Positions 7,833-16,217 are shown, counted from the first letter of the stretch. The stretch is DNA of 64,000 nt from Paracoccus sp. M683 (GCF_007096355.1 NZ_VKDF01000014.1:1-64000), one strand, 5' to 3'. The notes: a model not told the origin generated them from the letters alone. Made by a program: numbers and translations.

Positions 7833-8199
7833 AGTCGCAAACTATTTCCCTGATTCGCTGAATTCGCTCAGCATCATCGCCTCCGGCCATGCGACGAATT
7901 TCCGCATTACTATCCTCGTCGTCGATGTCTAACACTGCGGCGATCAATTTTCCTGCGGGCGTGCCGACACGATATATGCGCGCAGATTCCCACTGAACCA
8001 AAGGAAGGTCCTTCGGATAGTGGCGTAGCCCCCTCTTCGCCAGTTCATCGCTGATGCCCTTCACCACGTGCTTGCCGAGCTTTTGCGCCCCGGCCGCGTC
8101 ACGAAGGAGTTCCATGCTACACGTCACGACCCCTTGCCATTTGTCTACCAACTCAGACAGCTCGGCAAAGTTTTCAAACTCAATTTCACCTTCTTCCAT
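7831..8199 (-). CDS. Unrecognised protein inserted between rplP and rpmC
   Basis: A 122-residue acidic protein read against the ribosomal protein genes. The ATG at 8199 was chosen over TTG at 8202 because GGAGGC lies 5 bases upstream. No family was recognised. It is probably soluble: no signal peptide or membrane segment is visible. The middle (LPLVQWESARIYRVGTPAGK, then LIAAVLDIDDEDSNAE) looks mixed alpha/beta and the C-terminus is charged. The gene and its upstream region are visibly richer in A/T than the ribosomal genes on either side, suggesting acquisition. It could be a small accessory or defence-associated protein, but nothing in the sequence proves a role. Confidence 0.65.
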   Translation of the reverse strand: MEEGEIEFENFAELSELVDKWQGVVTCSMELLRDAAGAQKLGKHVVKGISDELAKRGLRHYPKDLPLVQWESARIYRVGTPAGKLIAAVLDIDDEDSNAEIRRMAGGDDAERIQRIREIVCD

Positions 8200-8212
8200 C
8201 AAAAGCCTCCAT

Positions 8213-8239
8213 TTGAATGATAAGTAATCTCTGTATAAC
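8213..8239 (+). promoter_or_regulatory. Candidate sigma-70-type promoter ahead of rpmC
   Basis: TTGAAT and TATAAC are separated by 15 bases in the AT-rich stretch 8200-8300, which holds no gene. The spacing is short, so this is only a candidate. Some promoter is expected here, because the terminator after rplP and the opposite-strand gene cut rpmC and the genes after it off from the upstream transcript. Confidence 0.25.
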
Positions 8240-8442
8240 TGATAAATTAACGCACATCAAGCCTTATTATTGCTTTTAAATTTTTGGAGCGGACCGACCT
8301 TCGTGGGCACGAAATTCCTTAGCGATAGGTTGCCAACACTCTCAACAGTGTGTATGAGCCAGCCTTCATCACGAAACTCCACCGGAATCAGGGTGGCCCG
8401 TGCAAGCGGGGCTCTCCGGTGATGTTGAAAGGAAAGAGGCGC

Positions 8443-8649
8443 ATGAAAGCGCAGGAACTGAAAGACAAGACGCCCGACCAGCTGAAGGATCAGCTTGTCG
8501 CGCTGAAGAAAGAAGCGTTCAACCTTCGCTTCCAGCAGGCCACCGGCCAGCTGGAATCCACCGCCCGTATGCGCGCCGTGCGCCGCGACGTTGCGCGTGT
8601 GAAAACCATTCTGAACCAGAAAGCGGCGGAAGCCGCTGCGTCGAACTGA
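8443..8649 (+). CDS. rpmC: 50S ribosomal protein L29
   Basis: The 68-residue protein (MKAQELKDKTPDQLKDQLVA at the start; NLRFQQATGQLE in the middle) is full-length L29. A longer reading from 8350 is possible but the ATG at 8443 is correct by homology, with AAAGGAAAGAGG just upstream. It resumes the ribosomal protein cluster after the inserted gene. Confidence 0.96.
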   Translation: MKAQELKDKTPDQLKDQLVALKKEAFNLRFQQATGQLESTARMRAVRRDVARVKTILNQKAAEAAASN

Positions 8650-8659
8650 GGGGACCGAT

Positions 8660-8905
8660 ATGCCCAAACGCATCCTGCAAGGCACGGTCGTCAGCGACAA
8701 GAACGAACAGACCGTCACCGTTCTGGTCGAGCGCCGCTTCAAGCACCCGCTGCTGCACAAAACCGTCCGTTCGTCCAAGAAATACCGGGCGCATGACGCG
8801 GAAAACCAGTTCAAGATCGGTGACACCGTTCGCATCATCGAATGCGCGCCGATTTCGAAAACCAAACGCTGGACCGTTCTGACGGAGGAGCAGGCGACCG
8901 CCTGA
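8660..8905 (+). CDS. rpsQ: 30S ribosomal protein S17
   Basis: The 81-residue OB-fold protein starts MPKRILQGTVVSDKNEQT and contains VERRFKHPLLHKTVRSSKKY and GDTVRIIECAPISKTKRW, all S17 hallmarks. It binds 16S rRNA early in assembly. It lies 10 bases after rpmC. Confidence 0.96.
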   Translation: MPKRILQGTVVSDKNEQTVTVLVERRFKHPLLHKTVRSSKKYRAHDAENQFKIGDTVRIIECAPISKTKRWTVLTEEQATA

Positions 8906-8984
8906 TCCTGCGCCTGAAATCGGGCCAGACCAATCGAAACCCTGGGGCTGAACGCGTAAGTCCCCAAAGGTCGGGAGAAACCAA

Positions 8985-9353
8985 ATGATCCAGATGCAGA
9001 CCAATCTGGATGTTGCTGACAACTCTGGCGCACGCCGGGTTCAGTGCATCAAGGTCCTGGGTGGTTCGCACCGTCGCTATGCGTCGGTGGGCGACATCAT
9101 TGTCGTATCCGTCAAGGAAGCCATCCCGCGGGGCCGCGTCAAAAAGGGCGACGTGCGTAAAGCCGTCGTCGTGCGCACCGCAAAAGAAGTCACGCGCGAA
9201 GACGGAACCTCGATCCGTTTCGACCGCAACGCCGCCGTCATCCTGAACAACCAGGGCGAACCGGTCGGCACCCGTATCTTCGGGCCGGTCGTTCGTGAGC
9301 TGCGCGCCAAGAACTTCATGAAGATCATCTCGCTCGCGCCGGAGGTGCTGTAA
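8985..9353 (+). CDS. rplN: 50S ribosomal protein L14
   Basis: The 122-residue protein (MIQMQTNLDVADNSGARRVQ; ending IISLAPEVL) is full-length L14, at the subunit interface. CGGGAGAAACC precedes the ATG. Its stop shares a base with the rplX start (TAATGG). Confidence 0.97.
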   Translation: MIQMQTNLDVADNSGARRVQCIKVLGGSHRRYASVGDIIVVSVKEAIPRGRVKKGDVRKAVVVRTAKEVTREDGTSIRFDRNAAVILNNQGEPVGTRIFGPVVRELRAKNFMKIISLAPEVL

Positions 9354-9658
9354 TGGCTGCCAAGCTGAAAAAAGGCGACAAGGTCGTCGTGCTGACCGGC
9401 AAGGACAAGGGCAAGCAGGGTGAAATCACCGCCGTGTTCCCGAAAGAGAACAAGGCCGTGGTTGATGGCGTCAACATCGCCATCCGTCACCGTCGTCAGA
9501 CCCAGGCATCGCAGGGTGGCCGTATTCCGGTTGCCATGCCGATCGACCTGTCGAACCTGGCTCTGCTGGACAAGAACGGCAAAGCGACCCGCGTTGGCTT
9601 CCGCGTGGAAGGTGATGCGAAGGTCCGTTTCGCCAAGACCACGGGAGACGTGATCTGA
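9353..9658 (+). CDS. rplX: 50S ribosomal protein L24
   Basis: The 101-residue protein has an N-terminal KOW motif (KKGDKVVVLTGKDKGKQGEI), followed by the L24 segment SNLALLDKNGKATRVGFR. L24 is an assembly initiator. The stop overlaps the rplE start by one base. Confidence 0.97.
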   Translation: MAAKLKKGDKVVVLTGKDKGKQGEITAVFPKENKAVVDGVNIAIRHRRQTQASQGGRIPVAMPIDLSNLALLDKNGKATRVGFRVEGDAKVRFAKTTGDVI

Positions 9659-10218
9659 TGCTGGACCAATCCAAATACACCCCGCGCCTGAAGGCCCAGT
9701 ATCGCGAAGCCATTCGCGCTGCCCTGAAGGAAGAGTTCGGCTATAAGAACGACATGCAGATCCCCAAGCTGGACAAGATCGTCCTGAACATGGGCATCGG
9801 CGAGGCTGTCCGCGACACCAAGAAGGTCAAGCAGGGCGCCGAGGAACTGTCGCTGATCGCCGGTCAGAAAGCTGTCATCACGAAGGCCAAGAACTCGATC
9901 GCGGGCTTCCGCGTTCGCGAGGAAATGCCGCTTGGTGCCAAGGTGACGCTGCGTGGCGACCGGATGTACGAATTCCTCGATCGCCTGATCAACATCGCGC
10001 TGCCCCGCGTCCGCGACTTCCGCGGCGTGAAGGGCTCGTCCTTCGATGGTCGTGGCAACTATGCCATGGGCCTGAAGGAACAGATCGTGTTCCCGGAAAT
10101 CAACTTCGACAAGGTCGACGAAGTTCTGGGGATGGACATCATCATCTGCACCACCGCGAAGACCGACGCGGAAGCGAAGTCGCTGTTGAAACTGTTCAAC
10201 ATGCCGTTCAACAGCTGA
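9658..10218 (+). CDS. rplE: 50S ribosomal protein L5
   Basis: The 186-residue protein contains the L5 signature KLDKIVLNMGIGEAV and AGFRVREEMPLGAKVTLRG, and ends TDAEAKSLLKLFNMPFNS. L5 binds 5S rRNA in the central protuberance. Confidence 0.97.
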   Translation: MLDQSKYTPRLKAQYREAIRAALKEEFGYKNDMQIPKLDKIVLNMGIGEAVRDTKKVKQGAEELSLIAGQKAVITKAKNSIAGFRVREEMPLGAKVTLRGDRMYEFLDRLINIALPRVRDFRGVKGSSFDGRGNYAMGLKEQIVFPEINFDKVDEVLGMDIIICTTAKTDAEAKSLLKLFNMPFNS

Positions 10219-10237
10219 TCGCGGAGGGAAAGACGAT

Positions 10238-10543
10238 ATGGCTAAGAAATCCATGGTCGAGCGCGAGAAGAAGCGCGAAGCACTGGTCAAGAAGTTCGCC
10301 GCCAAGCGCGCCGCGCTGGCCGAGGTGGTCCGCAACCAGGACCTGCCGATGGAAGAGCGGTTCAAGGCTTCGCTGAAGCTGGCCGAACTGCCGCGCAACT
10401 CCTCGGCGACGCGCCTGCACAACCGGTGCCAACTGACCGGTCGTCCGCATGCGTATTACCGCAAACTGAAACTGTCGCGGATCATGCTGCGCGAGCTTGG
10501 CTCGAACGGCAAGATCCCCGGTCTGGTCAAATCCAGCTGGTAA
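10238..10543 (+). CDS. rpsN: 30S ribosomal protein S14 (long, zinc-free form)
   Basis: The 101-residue protein ends with the S14 core NRCQLTGRPHAYYRKLKLSR. Only one Cys of the CxxC...CxxC zinc ribbon is present, so it is the long C-minus form, which does not need zinc. GGAGGG lies upstream of the ATG. Confidence 0.96.
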   Translation: MAKKSMVEREKKREALVKKFAAKRAALAEVVRNQDLPMEERFKASLKLAELPRNSSATRLHNRCQLTGRPHAYYRKLKLSRIMLRELGSNGKIPGLVKSSW

Positions 10544-10553
10544 GGGGGCGAAA

Positions 10554-10952
10554 ATGAATATGAACGATCCTCTCGGCGATATGCTGACCCGCATCCGCAA
10601 CGCTCAGATGCGCGGCAAATCGACCGTCCGCACCCCGGCCAGCAAGCTGCGCGCTTGGGTTCTGGATGTGCTGAAATCCGAAGGCTACATCCGTGGCTAT
10701 GACGAAGTGACCACGCCCGAAGGCCATAAAGAGCTGGAAATCGGGCTGAAGTATCACGATGGCGCCCCGGTCATCCGCACGCTGGCACGCGTGTCGAAGC
10801 CCGGCCGTCGCGTCTATGCCGGCGCCAAGGAAATCCCGCAGGTCCGTCAGGGTCTGGGTGTCTCCATCGTCTCGACGCCGAAAGGCGTGATGACGGATGC
10901 AGCGGCTCGCAACGCCAATGTCGGCGGCGAAGTCCTCTGCACCGTGTTCTAA
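10554..10952 (+). CDS. rpsH: 30S ribosomal protein S8
   Basis: The 132-residue protein (MNMNDPLGDMLTRIRNAQMR at the start; SIVSTPKGVMTDAAARNANV near the end) is full-length S8, a 16S central-domain binder. ATG 10554 is preferred because GGGGG sits 5 bases upstream; a second ATG at 10560 and a longer frame from 10497 are less likely. Confidence 0.95.
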   Translation: MNMNDPLGDMLTRIRNAQMRGKSTVRTPASKLRAWVLDVLKSEGYIRGYDEVTTPEGHKELEIGLKYHDGAPVIRTLARVSKPGRRVYAGAKEIPQVRQGLGVSIVSTPKGVMTDAAARNANVGGEVLCTVF

Positions 10953-10962
10953 GGAGGGCAGG

Positions 10963-11496
10963 ATGTCTCGTATTGGTAAAAAGCCGGTCGAACTGCCCAA
11001 GGGCGTTACGGCCGAGATCAAGGGCCAGACCATCGAGGTCAAGGGTCCGAAGGGCAGCCGTTCCTTCACCGCGACCGACGATGTCGATCTGGTTCTGGAA
11101 GACGGTGCGGTTTCGGTGAAGCCGCGCGGCCTGTCGAAGCGTGCGCGCCAGCAGTGGGGCATGACCCGCAGCATGGTCGAGAACCTGACGGTTGGCGTTT
11201 CGGAAGGCTTCAAGAAAGAGCTGGAAATCCAGGGCGTCGGTTACCGGGCCGCGATGCAGGGCAAGACCCTGAAGCTGTCGCTTGGTTACAGCCACGAAGT
11301 GAATTTCGAAACGCCGGACGGGGTGACGATCACCTCGCCCAAGCAGACCGAGATCGTCGTGGAAGGCATCGACCAGCAGCTGGTCGGTCAGGTTGCCGCA
11401 AATATCCGCGAGTGGCGTCAGCCCGAGCCCTATAAGGGCAAAGGCATTCGCTACAAGGGCGAATATGTCTTCCGCAAGGAAGGCAAGAAGAAGTAA
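10963..11496 (+). CDS. rplF: 50S ribosomal protein L6
   Basis: The 177-residue protein starts MSRIGKKPVELPKGV, has the duplicated L6 fold, and ends with the conserved segment EPYKGKGIRYKGEYVFRKEG. AAGGAGGG precedes the ATG at 10963. The open frame extends upstream into rpsH, but homology fixes this start. Confidence 0.96.
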   Translation: MSRIGKKPVELPKGVTAEIKGQTIEVKGPKGSRSFTATDDVDLVLEDGAVSVKPRGLSKRARQQWGMTRSMVENLTVGVSEGFKKELEIQGVGYRAAMQGKTLKLSLGYSHEVNFETPDGVTITSPKQTEIVVEGIDQQLVGQVAANIREWRQPEPYKGKGIRYKGEYVFRKEGKKK

Positions 11497-11507
11497 GGGG
11501 CGCAAAA

Positions 11508-11867
11508 ATGGCACTGAAAAAACTAGAGCTGTTCCAGAAGCGCCGCCTGCGCGTGCGGAACAAGTTGCGGGCCCAGGCCAATGGCCGCCCGCGTCTGTCG
11601 GTTCACCGTTCGTCGAAGAACATCTCGGTTCAGGTCATCGACGACCTGAACGGCGTGACCCTGGCCTCGGCCAGCACGCTGGAGAAGGATCTGGGCGTTG
11701 TGGGCAAGAACAACGTCGAGGCCGCCGCCAAGATCGGCGCGGCCATTGCCGAGCGGGCCAAGAAGGCGGGCGTCGAAGAGGTGATCTTCGATCGCGGTGG
11801 CTTCCTGTTCCACGGCAAGGTCAAGGCATTGGCCGACGCAGCCCGCGAAGGCGGTCTGAAGTTCTGA
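11508..11867 (+). CDS. rplR: 50S ribosomal protein L18
   Basis: The 119-residue protein has a basic N-terminus (FQKRRLRVRNKLRAQANGRP), the L18 core LSVHRSSKNISVQVIDD, and ends FHGKVKALADAAREGGLKF. L18 binds 5S rRNA with L5. Confidence 0.97.
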   Translation: MALKKLELFQKRRLRVRNKLRAQANGRPRLSVHRSSKNISVQVIDDLNGVTLASASTLEKDLGVVGKNNVEAAAKIGAAIAERAKKAGVEEVIFDRGGFLFHGKVKALADAAREGGLKF

Positions 11868-11979
11868 TCTTGTGGGTGGCGTGTCCCTTGGGCCGCGCCA
11901 TCCCGATGATCCGGGGATGTTGTATCCACCGGGATCGGATTTAACGGCGCGGATCGCGCCAGATATGAAGGAATGCCAT

Positions 11980-12546
11980 ATGGCAGAACGTGAAAACCGT
12001 CGGGGCCGCCGCGAAGAGCGCGAGGAAACCCCGGAATTCGCCGATCGTCTGGTCGCGATCAACCGCGTCTCGAAGACCGTCAAGGGCGGCAAGCGCTTTG
12101 GCTTTGCTGCACTCGTCGTTGTCGGCGATCAGCGTGGCCGCGTCGGCTTCGGCAAGGGTAAGGCCAAAGAGGTCCCCGAGGCGATCCGCAAGGCAACCGA
12201 GCAGGCCAAGCGCAACATGGTCCGCGTGCCGCTGCGTGACGGCCGCACCCTGCACCACGACATCGAAGGCCGCCACGGTGCGGGCCGCGTCGTGATGCGC
12301 ACCGCCGTTCCGGGCACCGGCATCATCGCCGGCGGTCCGATGCGCGCCGTGTTCGAGATGCTGGGCGTTCAGGACGTTGTTGCGAAGTCGCTTGGCTCGC
12401 AGAACCCCTATAACATGATCCGCGCCACTCTGGACGGTCTGAAGCAGGAAGCCAGCCCCCGCTCGGTCGCGCAGCGTCGCGGCAAGAAGGTGGCCGACAT
12501 CCTGGGCTCGAACGACAAGCCGGCTGACGCCGCTGTCGAAGCGTAA
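11980..12546 (+). CDS. rpsE: 30S ribosomal protein S5
   Basis: The 188-residue protein has the S5 double-stranded-RNA-binding domain (NRVSKTVKGGKRFGFAALVV) and the C-terminal domain with GTGIIAGGPMRAVFEMLG. The ATG at 11980 has AAGGA 7 bases upstream; upstream in-frame ATG 11965 is less likely. About 110 bases of spacer separate it from rplR. Confidence 0.96.
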   Translation: MAERENRRGRREEREETPEFADRLVAINRVSKTVKGGKRFGFAALVVVGDQRGRVGFGKGKAKEVPEAIRKATEQAKRNMVRVPLRDGRTLHHDIEGRHGAGRVVMRTAVPGTGIIAGGPMRAVFEMLGVQDVVAKSLGSQNPYNMIRATLDGLKQEASPRSVAQRRGKKVADILGSNDKPADAAVEA

Positions 12547-12558
12547 GGAGAGGCTGCA

Positions 12559-12747
12559 ATGGCTAAAACCATCGTCGTCAAGCAGATCGGCTCGCCGATC
12601 CGCCGCCCCGCCATCCAGCGCGAGACGCTGAAAGGCCTGGGCCTGAACAAGATGAACCGCACCCGCGAGCTGGAAGATACCCCGGCCGTGCGCGGAATGG
12701 TCGCCAAGATCCCGCATCTGGCCGTCATCATCGAAGAAAAAGGCTAA
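12559..12747 (+). CDS. rpmD: 50S ribosomal protein L30
   Basis: The 62-residue protein (KTIVVKQIGSPIRRPAIQRE; TLKGLGLNKMNR) is full-length L30. It is the last ribosomal protein gene here. In most bacteria rplO and secY follow; here a terminator and unrelated genes follow. Confidence 0.96.
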   Translation: MAKTIVVKQIGSPIRRPAIQRETLKGLGLNKMNRTRELEDTPAVRGMVAKIPHLAVIIEEKG

Positions 12748-12778
12748 GCCGTCAGGCCAGCCCGATCGACAGGATCAA

Positions 12779-12805
12779 CGCCCCGCCGCAAGCGGGGCGT
12801 TTTTC
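12779..12805 (+). terminator. Rho-independent terminator closing the spc part of the cluster
   Basis: A perfect 8-bp stem (CGCCCCGC with GCGGGGCG) around CGCAA is followed by TTTTT, 31 bases after the rpmD stop. Confidence 0.85.
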
Positions 12806-12891
12806 GTTTCAGGGCGGGCGGCGCGGGGTTGACCGCGTGGCAGATGCGGTGGGAACCTGCGGGCGCGATTGTTGCAGTGGGGGACGGGCAG

Positions 12892-13185
12892 ATGAGAATG
12901 CGATACGCGGCGATTGGTGTCTTGGCCTTGCTGACGGCTTGCGGCGCGCCGCCCCCGCCGCAGCCGGGTGCGGCCCAGCCCGCGGCTGCGGGCGCGGTTG
13001 GCGCCAATGAGCTGAGCATCGACACGCTGTCGGGCGGTTCCTTCCGTGGCAGTGCGGGGTCGGCCTGGACGCGCGACGAGGTGGCGGCGCAGGCGGCCAG
13101 TATGGAATGCGGTGGCGGAAAGCCGGCCGAGATCGACATTCGCCCCGCTGCCGGCGGCGGCCACGTCTTTACCGGGCGCTGTTGA
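12892..13185 (+). CDS. Small putative lipoprotein
   Basis: The 97-residue protein from ATG 12892 starts MRMRYAAIGVLALLTACGAP: a short basic end, a hydrophobic segment and a lipobox LTAC, so Cys18 is probably lipidated. A Pro/Ala-rich linker follows, then a small domain with a second Cys pair candidate (MECGG, then FTGRC at the C-terminus) that may form a disulfide. It looks like a periplasm-facing anchored protein of unknown role. An upstream frame start at 12829 exists but would hide the signal sequence. Confidence 0.68.
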   Translation: MRMRYAAIGVLALLTACGAPPPPQPGAAQPAAAGAVGANELSIDTLSGGSFRGSAGSAWTRDEVAAQAASMECGGGKPAEIDIRPAAGGGHVFTGRC

Positions 13186-13203
13186 TCAAGGCTGCGCGGG
13201 TGA

Positions 13204-14802
13204 TTAACCCTTGATCAGCCCCGCCGCACGCAGCGTCCCTGCCGGGTAATTCGGATTGGCAAGGAATGCCGGCTCGAATCCGGGTTCCAGCAGGCGCAGC
13301 TTGGCAAAGCTGTTTGCGGCGCCTTCGTCATCGCCCCGTGCGGATCGCAGCGCACCCAGAAACCGCAGCGCCGCATGGTTGGTCGGGGCGAAGGCGTGGG
13401 CCGTTGCGGTGGACAGCTCGGCCTTTTCGAACAAGCCAAGCCGCACCTCGGTCATCGCCCGGCGCATCAACCAGGTGGCCGGCGCGACCGAGGCCAGCAG
13501 GCTGGCCCGCATGCTTTCGATATTGGAATAGGCAGCTTCGCCCATGCCGCCATCCAACAAGGCCTGCGACTTGGCCAGCCGGCCAAAGCTTTCCTGCGGA
13601 TCGGCCTGTTCGGCCAGCAGGGCAAATTCGCGGGCGATGTCACTCTTGCCGGCCAGCGTCATCAGGATCGACGATATGCCCAGAACCGTCGCGTTTCCGG
13701 GCGCCGCGATCCGCGCAAGGGTGGCGATTTCCTCGGCCTCTTCCAGGGTGGCTGCGGGGTCAGGGACAAGCCGCTCGATCACCAGCGTTGAGCGGATATA
13801 GGCCCGCAGCGCCATGAATGTGCCGGCGCGCAGGACATGTTCTTCCTGAAGCCGTTGCAACTGCATGTCGGTATCAGCCAAACGGGCCTGATCGAACTCG
13901 AACACATCCCACAGGGTGATGGCGTTTTCGCGCATGGCCAGGGGCTTTGCCGATGCCAACAGCTCGACCGTCAGTTGCCGGATCGCCTGCGGCATGTGAT
14001 CCAGTTCCTGATCGGCCGGCCAGGCAAAGCGACGCACCGTCGCCGCGCGTCGCGTGCCGGCCTGCCGGATCGAGACCAGAACGACGATATGCTGACCCTG
14101 CTGCGAGGCCACGGCCGAGACCTCCAGCGCGGGGCCGGGGTTGTCTTCGGCGCGTGCGGTGCCACCGTCATCCTGGATCATCTCGGCCGGCAGCAGTTCC
14201 GCCGCCCGCCAGCAGGCCTCTTGCAGCAGCACGGTGGCGCCAAGCCTGGCCCGCATATCCAATGCCGCAGGCGGTCCGACAAGCAATTTCAGCAGTTGTG
14301 TCGGGGCGGTGGCCAGCGGCGGGGCAGGTGGCGGTTCGGCGACGGCAGCTGGCTGGGTGGCTTCTGGCCGGGCGGAAGGACCTGGCCGGTTCTCGAACTG
14401 CATCCGCATGTCGCGCAGCCAGTCGTCGAATTCCGGGTCACGAATGTCCAGGTCCGCCGCAAACTCGGCCTTGGCCAACCCGTTCTGATAGGGATGGTCC
14501 AGATCGACGGCGATCTGCGCCGCATCCAGTCCGACCCAACCAACGCCGGCGATCAGGGCCGCGCGCGAATCACCCAGGGCCTGCCTGATCTCGCGCAGCG
14601 CTTGTCGCAGGCTGGCCGATCCACGGTCGGGGGGGCTGTCACTCCATAATTTGTCCTGCAACTGGGATCTGGCCATGCGCAATCCATGCGCCGTCCCAAG
14701 AAGCGCCAGCACCGCACGGGCCTTTTGGCCAGAGGGCGTGGCGTCGCCCCTTGCCGGGCACACCAGTCGAATCGGACCCAGAAGGTAAAGGGTCAGTCCC
14801 AT
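13204..14802 (-). CDS. SARP/BTAD-like transcriptional regulator with helical-repeat C-terminus
   Basis: The N-terminal ~100 residues (TLYLLGPIRLVCPARGDATP, RAVLALLGTAHGLRMARSQL, then LWSDSPPDRGSASLRQALRE) match the winged-helix OmpR/SARP-type DNA-binding region. The C-terminal ~250 residues are repeated helices of the TPR kind (FAPTNHAALRFLGALRSARG). There is no receiver domain and no obvious ATPase, so the trigger is unknown. ATG 14802 is proposed; a TTG at 14832 would add ten residues and neither has a clear ribosome binding site. It is divergent from, and close to, the PAP2 protein gene, so it may control that operon. Confidence 0.72.
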   Translation of the reverse strand: MGLTLYLLGPIRLVCPARGDATPSGQKARAVLALLGTAHGLRMARSQLQDKLWSDSPPDRGSASLRQALREIRQALGDSRAALIAGVGWVGLDAAQIAVDLDHPYQNGLAKAEFAADLDIRDPEFDDWLRDMRMQFENRPGPSARPEATQPAAVAEPPPAPPLATAPTQLLKLLVGPPAALDMRARLGATVLLQEACWRAAELLPAEMIQDDGGTARAEDNPGPALEVSAVASQQGQHIVVLVSIRQAGTRRAATVRRFAWPADQELDHMPQAIRQLTVELLASAKPLAMRENAITLWDVFEFDQARLADTDMQLQRLQEEHVLRAGTFMALRAYIRSTLVIERLVPDPAATLEEAEEIATLARIAAPGNATVLGISSILMTLAGKSDIAREFALLAEQADPQESFGRLAKSQALLDGGMGEAAYSNIESMRASLLASVAPATWLMRRAMTEVRLGLFEKAELSTATAHAFAPTNHAALRFLGALRSARGDDEGAANSFAKLRLLEPGFEPAFLANPNYPAGTLRAAGLIKG

Positions 14803-14895
14803 GGGCGCGGTTTCAAATTCCTCAATTCCCAAACCACTTTCATGTTAACATGGTGTGATCATTAGGGAATGCCCGACCACAGAGCCAGGTTCACA

Positions 14896-16020
14896 ATGTC
14901 ATTGCTTAGTCTTCTGCAAGCGCATCAGGCGCATCAGGCCCACCAAGCGCAACAGGCGCATCAAGCCCACCAGAATTCAGGAGGCGGAATTGACAGCTAT
15001 CAGCTGGCGCTTGCGGTGGCGCTGGCCCGCGATGGCATTGTCGGCGGTGGTGCGCTGGACACGGTCGAAGGGCCGCCGCGCAAGCAGACCCAGTTTCAGC
15101 GGCTGGAGAATCTGGATCCCCGATTTGCCATCGCCATCCTTGCCGGCGAGTTGATGGAGGATTTTCGCGTCACCGGCAGCCAGACCGATCCGGCCGAGCA
15201 GGTTCAGGTCACCGTTCGGTCGGTTGACGGCGATCCTCAGGTCCTGTTCCAGCTGCAAGCACCGTCGGACGCGCTGCTGCGGGATCAGCTTGCGCTGATC
15301 GCAGGCTATGCCGATCTGCGGCTTGAGCGCCTGCCCGAAATCATCGCGCAGGCGCAGGATATCGTTCCGTTCTTTGCGCCATTGCTGCCCTTTCTGGGGG
15401 CGCCGCAGACGCGCCGGGTGGTTTCCCTGCTGGCGGTGACCGATGCCGTCACCTCGTCCATCGTCCAGCGGGTCAAGCTGCTGATCGGCTGCCGCAGGCC
15501 GCTGTTGTTTTCGGACCGGTTGCAGCCGCTGATCGACACCCCCACCCATGGCAGCTATCCAAGCGGCCATGCCACGCAGGCCTTCAGCATGGCCACGATC
15601 CTTGCGGCTCTGAACCGCAGCCAGCCGGGGGGCGAGGTCGTGCCCGCCGCCGATAACCAGCTGTTCCGCATGGCCGCTCGGATTGCCGCGAATCGCACGG
15701 TCGCGGGGGTGCACTATCCGATCGACAGCGCGGCCGGTGCGTTGCTGGGGATCACGGTGGCCAATACCTTGTTGCAGCGGATGGGCGCGCTGAGCGGTGT
15801 GGATGAACATTCGATGGTGCGCGCGATCGGCTTCGATGCCGGGATGTGGCCCGATGCGGCAAGCGGCGATGACGGCGATTTCTATCTTGATAAGCTGGTC
15901 AATGCGATGACCGGCCATCGTGCGCTGACATCGTATGAGCGCGTCTCGGTCCTGCCCGCGCCGATCGCTGGCCAGCTGTGGCGCGCGGCCATCGAGGATT
16001 GGGGGCGCAGATGGGGATAG
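14896..16020 (+). CDS. PAP2 / vanadium haloperoxidase-like phosphatase-fold protein
   Basis: About 374 residues. The three active-site motifs of the PAP2/haloperoxidase superfamily are present: KLLIGCRRP (K-x6-R-P), TPTHGSYPSGHATQAF (PSGH) and NRTVAGVHYPID (R-x5-H-x3-D, with Asn for the usual Ser). In relatives these residues bind phosphate or vanadate. The N-terminus carries an unusual QAHQAHQAHQAQQAHQAHQ repeat. No signal peptide or clear membrane helices are seen. ATG 14896 is preferred for its upstream GAGCCAGG; an in-frame ATG lies at 14869. It overlaps the next small gene. Whether it is a phosphatase or a haloperoxidase cannot be decided here. Confidence 0.75.
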   Translation: MSLLSLLQAHQAHQAHQAQQAHQAHQNSGGGIDSYQLALAVALARDGIVGGGALDTVEGPPRKQTQFQRLENLDPRFAIAILAGELMEDFRVTGSQTDPAEQVQVTVRSVDGDPQVLFQLQAPSDALLRDQLALIAGYADLRLERLPEIIAQAQDIVPFFAPLLPFLGAPQTRRVVSLLAVTDAVTSSIVQRVKLLIGCRRPLLFSDRLQPLIDTPTHGSYPSGHATQAFSMATILAALNRSQPGGEVVPAADNQLFRMAARIAANRTVAGVHYPIDSAAGALLGITVANTLLQRMGALSGVDEHSMVRAIGFDAGMWPDAASGDDGDFYLDKLVNAMTGHRALTSYERVSVLPAPIAGQLWRAAIEDWGRRWG

Positions 16021-16214
16021 CGTCGGATGCCGGGGAAGGCCCACGTTTCGTTCCGGCCTCGGCCGAGGATCTGCGCGGCTTTACCGCAGATGCCTCGCCC
16101 TTGGCCCATTACATGACCTATGGTCCGGGCGGGCCGGGGGCCGTTGCAAATGACCCTGCCGAACAGCTTGGCCGGCGCGAGGCACTGGCGCGGCTGATCG
16201 AGGGGACATTCTAG
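16011..16214 (+). CDS. Small protein of unknown function between PAP2 and subtilase genes
   Basis: A 67-residue protein whose ATG lies inside the last codons of the PAP2 gene, with GGGGGCGCAG directly upstream, and whose stop is 3 bases before the subtilase start. No family was recognised. It contains FTADASPLAHYMTYGPGGPG and ends LARLIEGTF. Its position between the two enzymes, with overlap on one side, suggests co-translation. It could be a substrate, peptide precursor or chaperone for the adjacent subtilase; this is conjecture. Confidence 0.6.
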   Translation: MGIASDAGEGPRFVPASAEDLRGFTADASPLAHYMTYGPGGPGAVANDPAEQLGRREALARLIEGTF

Positions 16215-16217
16215 CCA

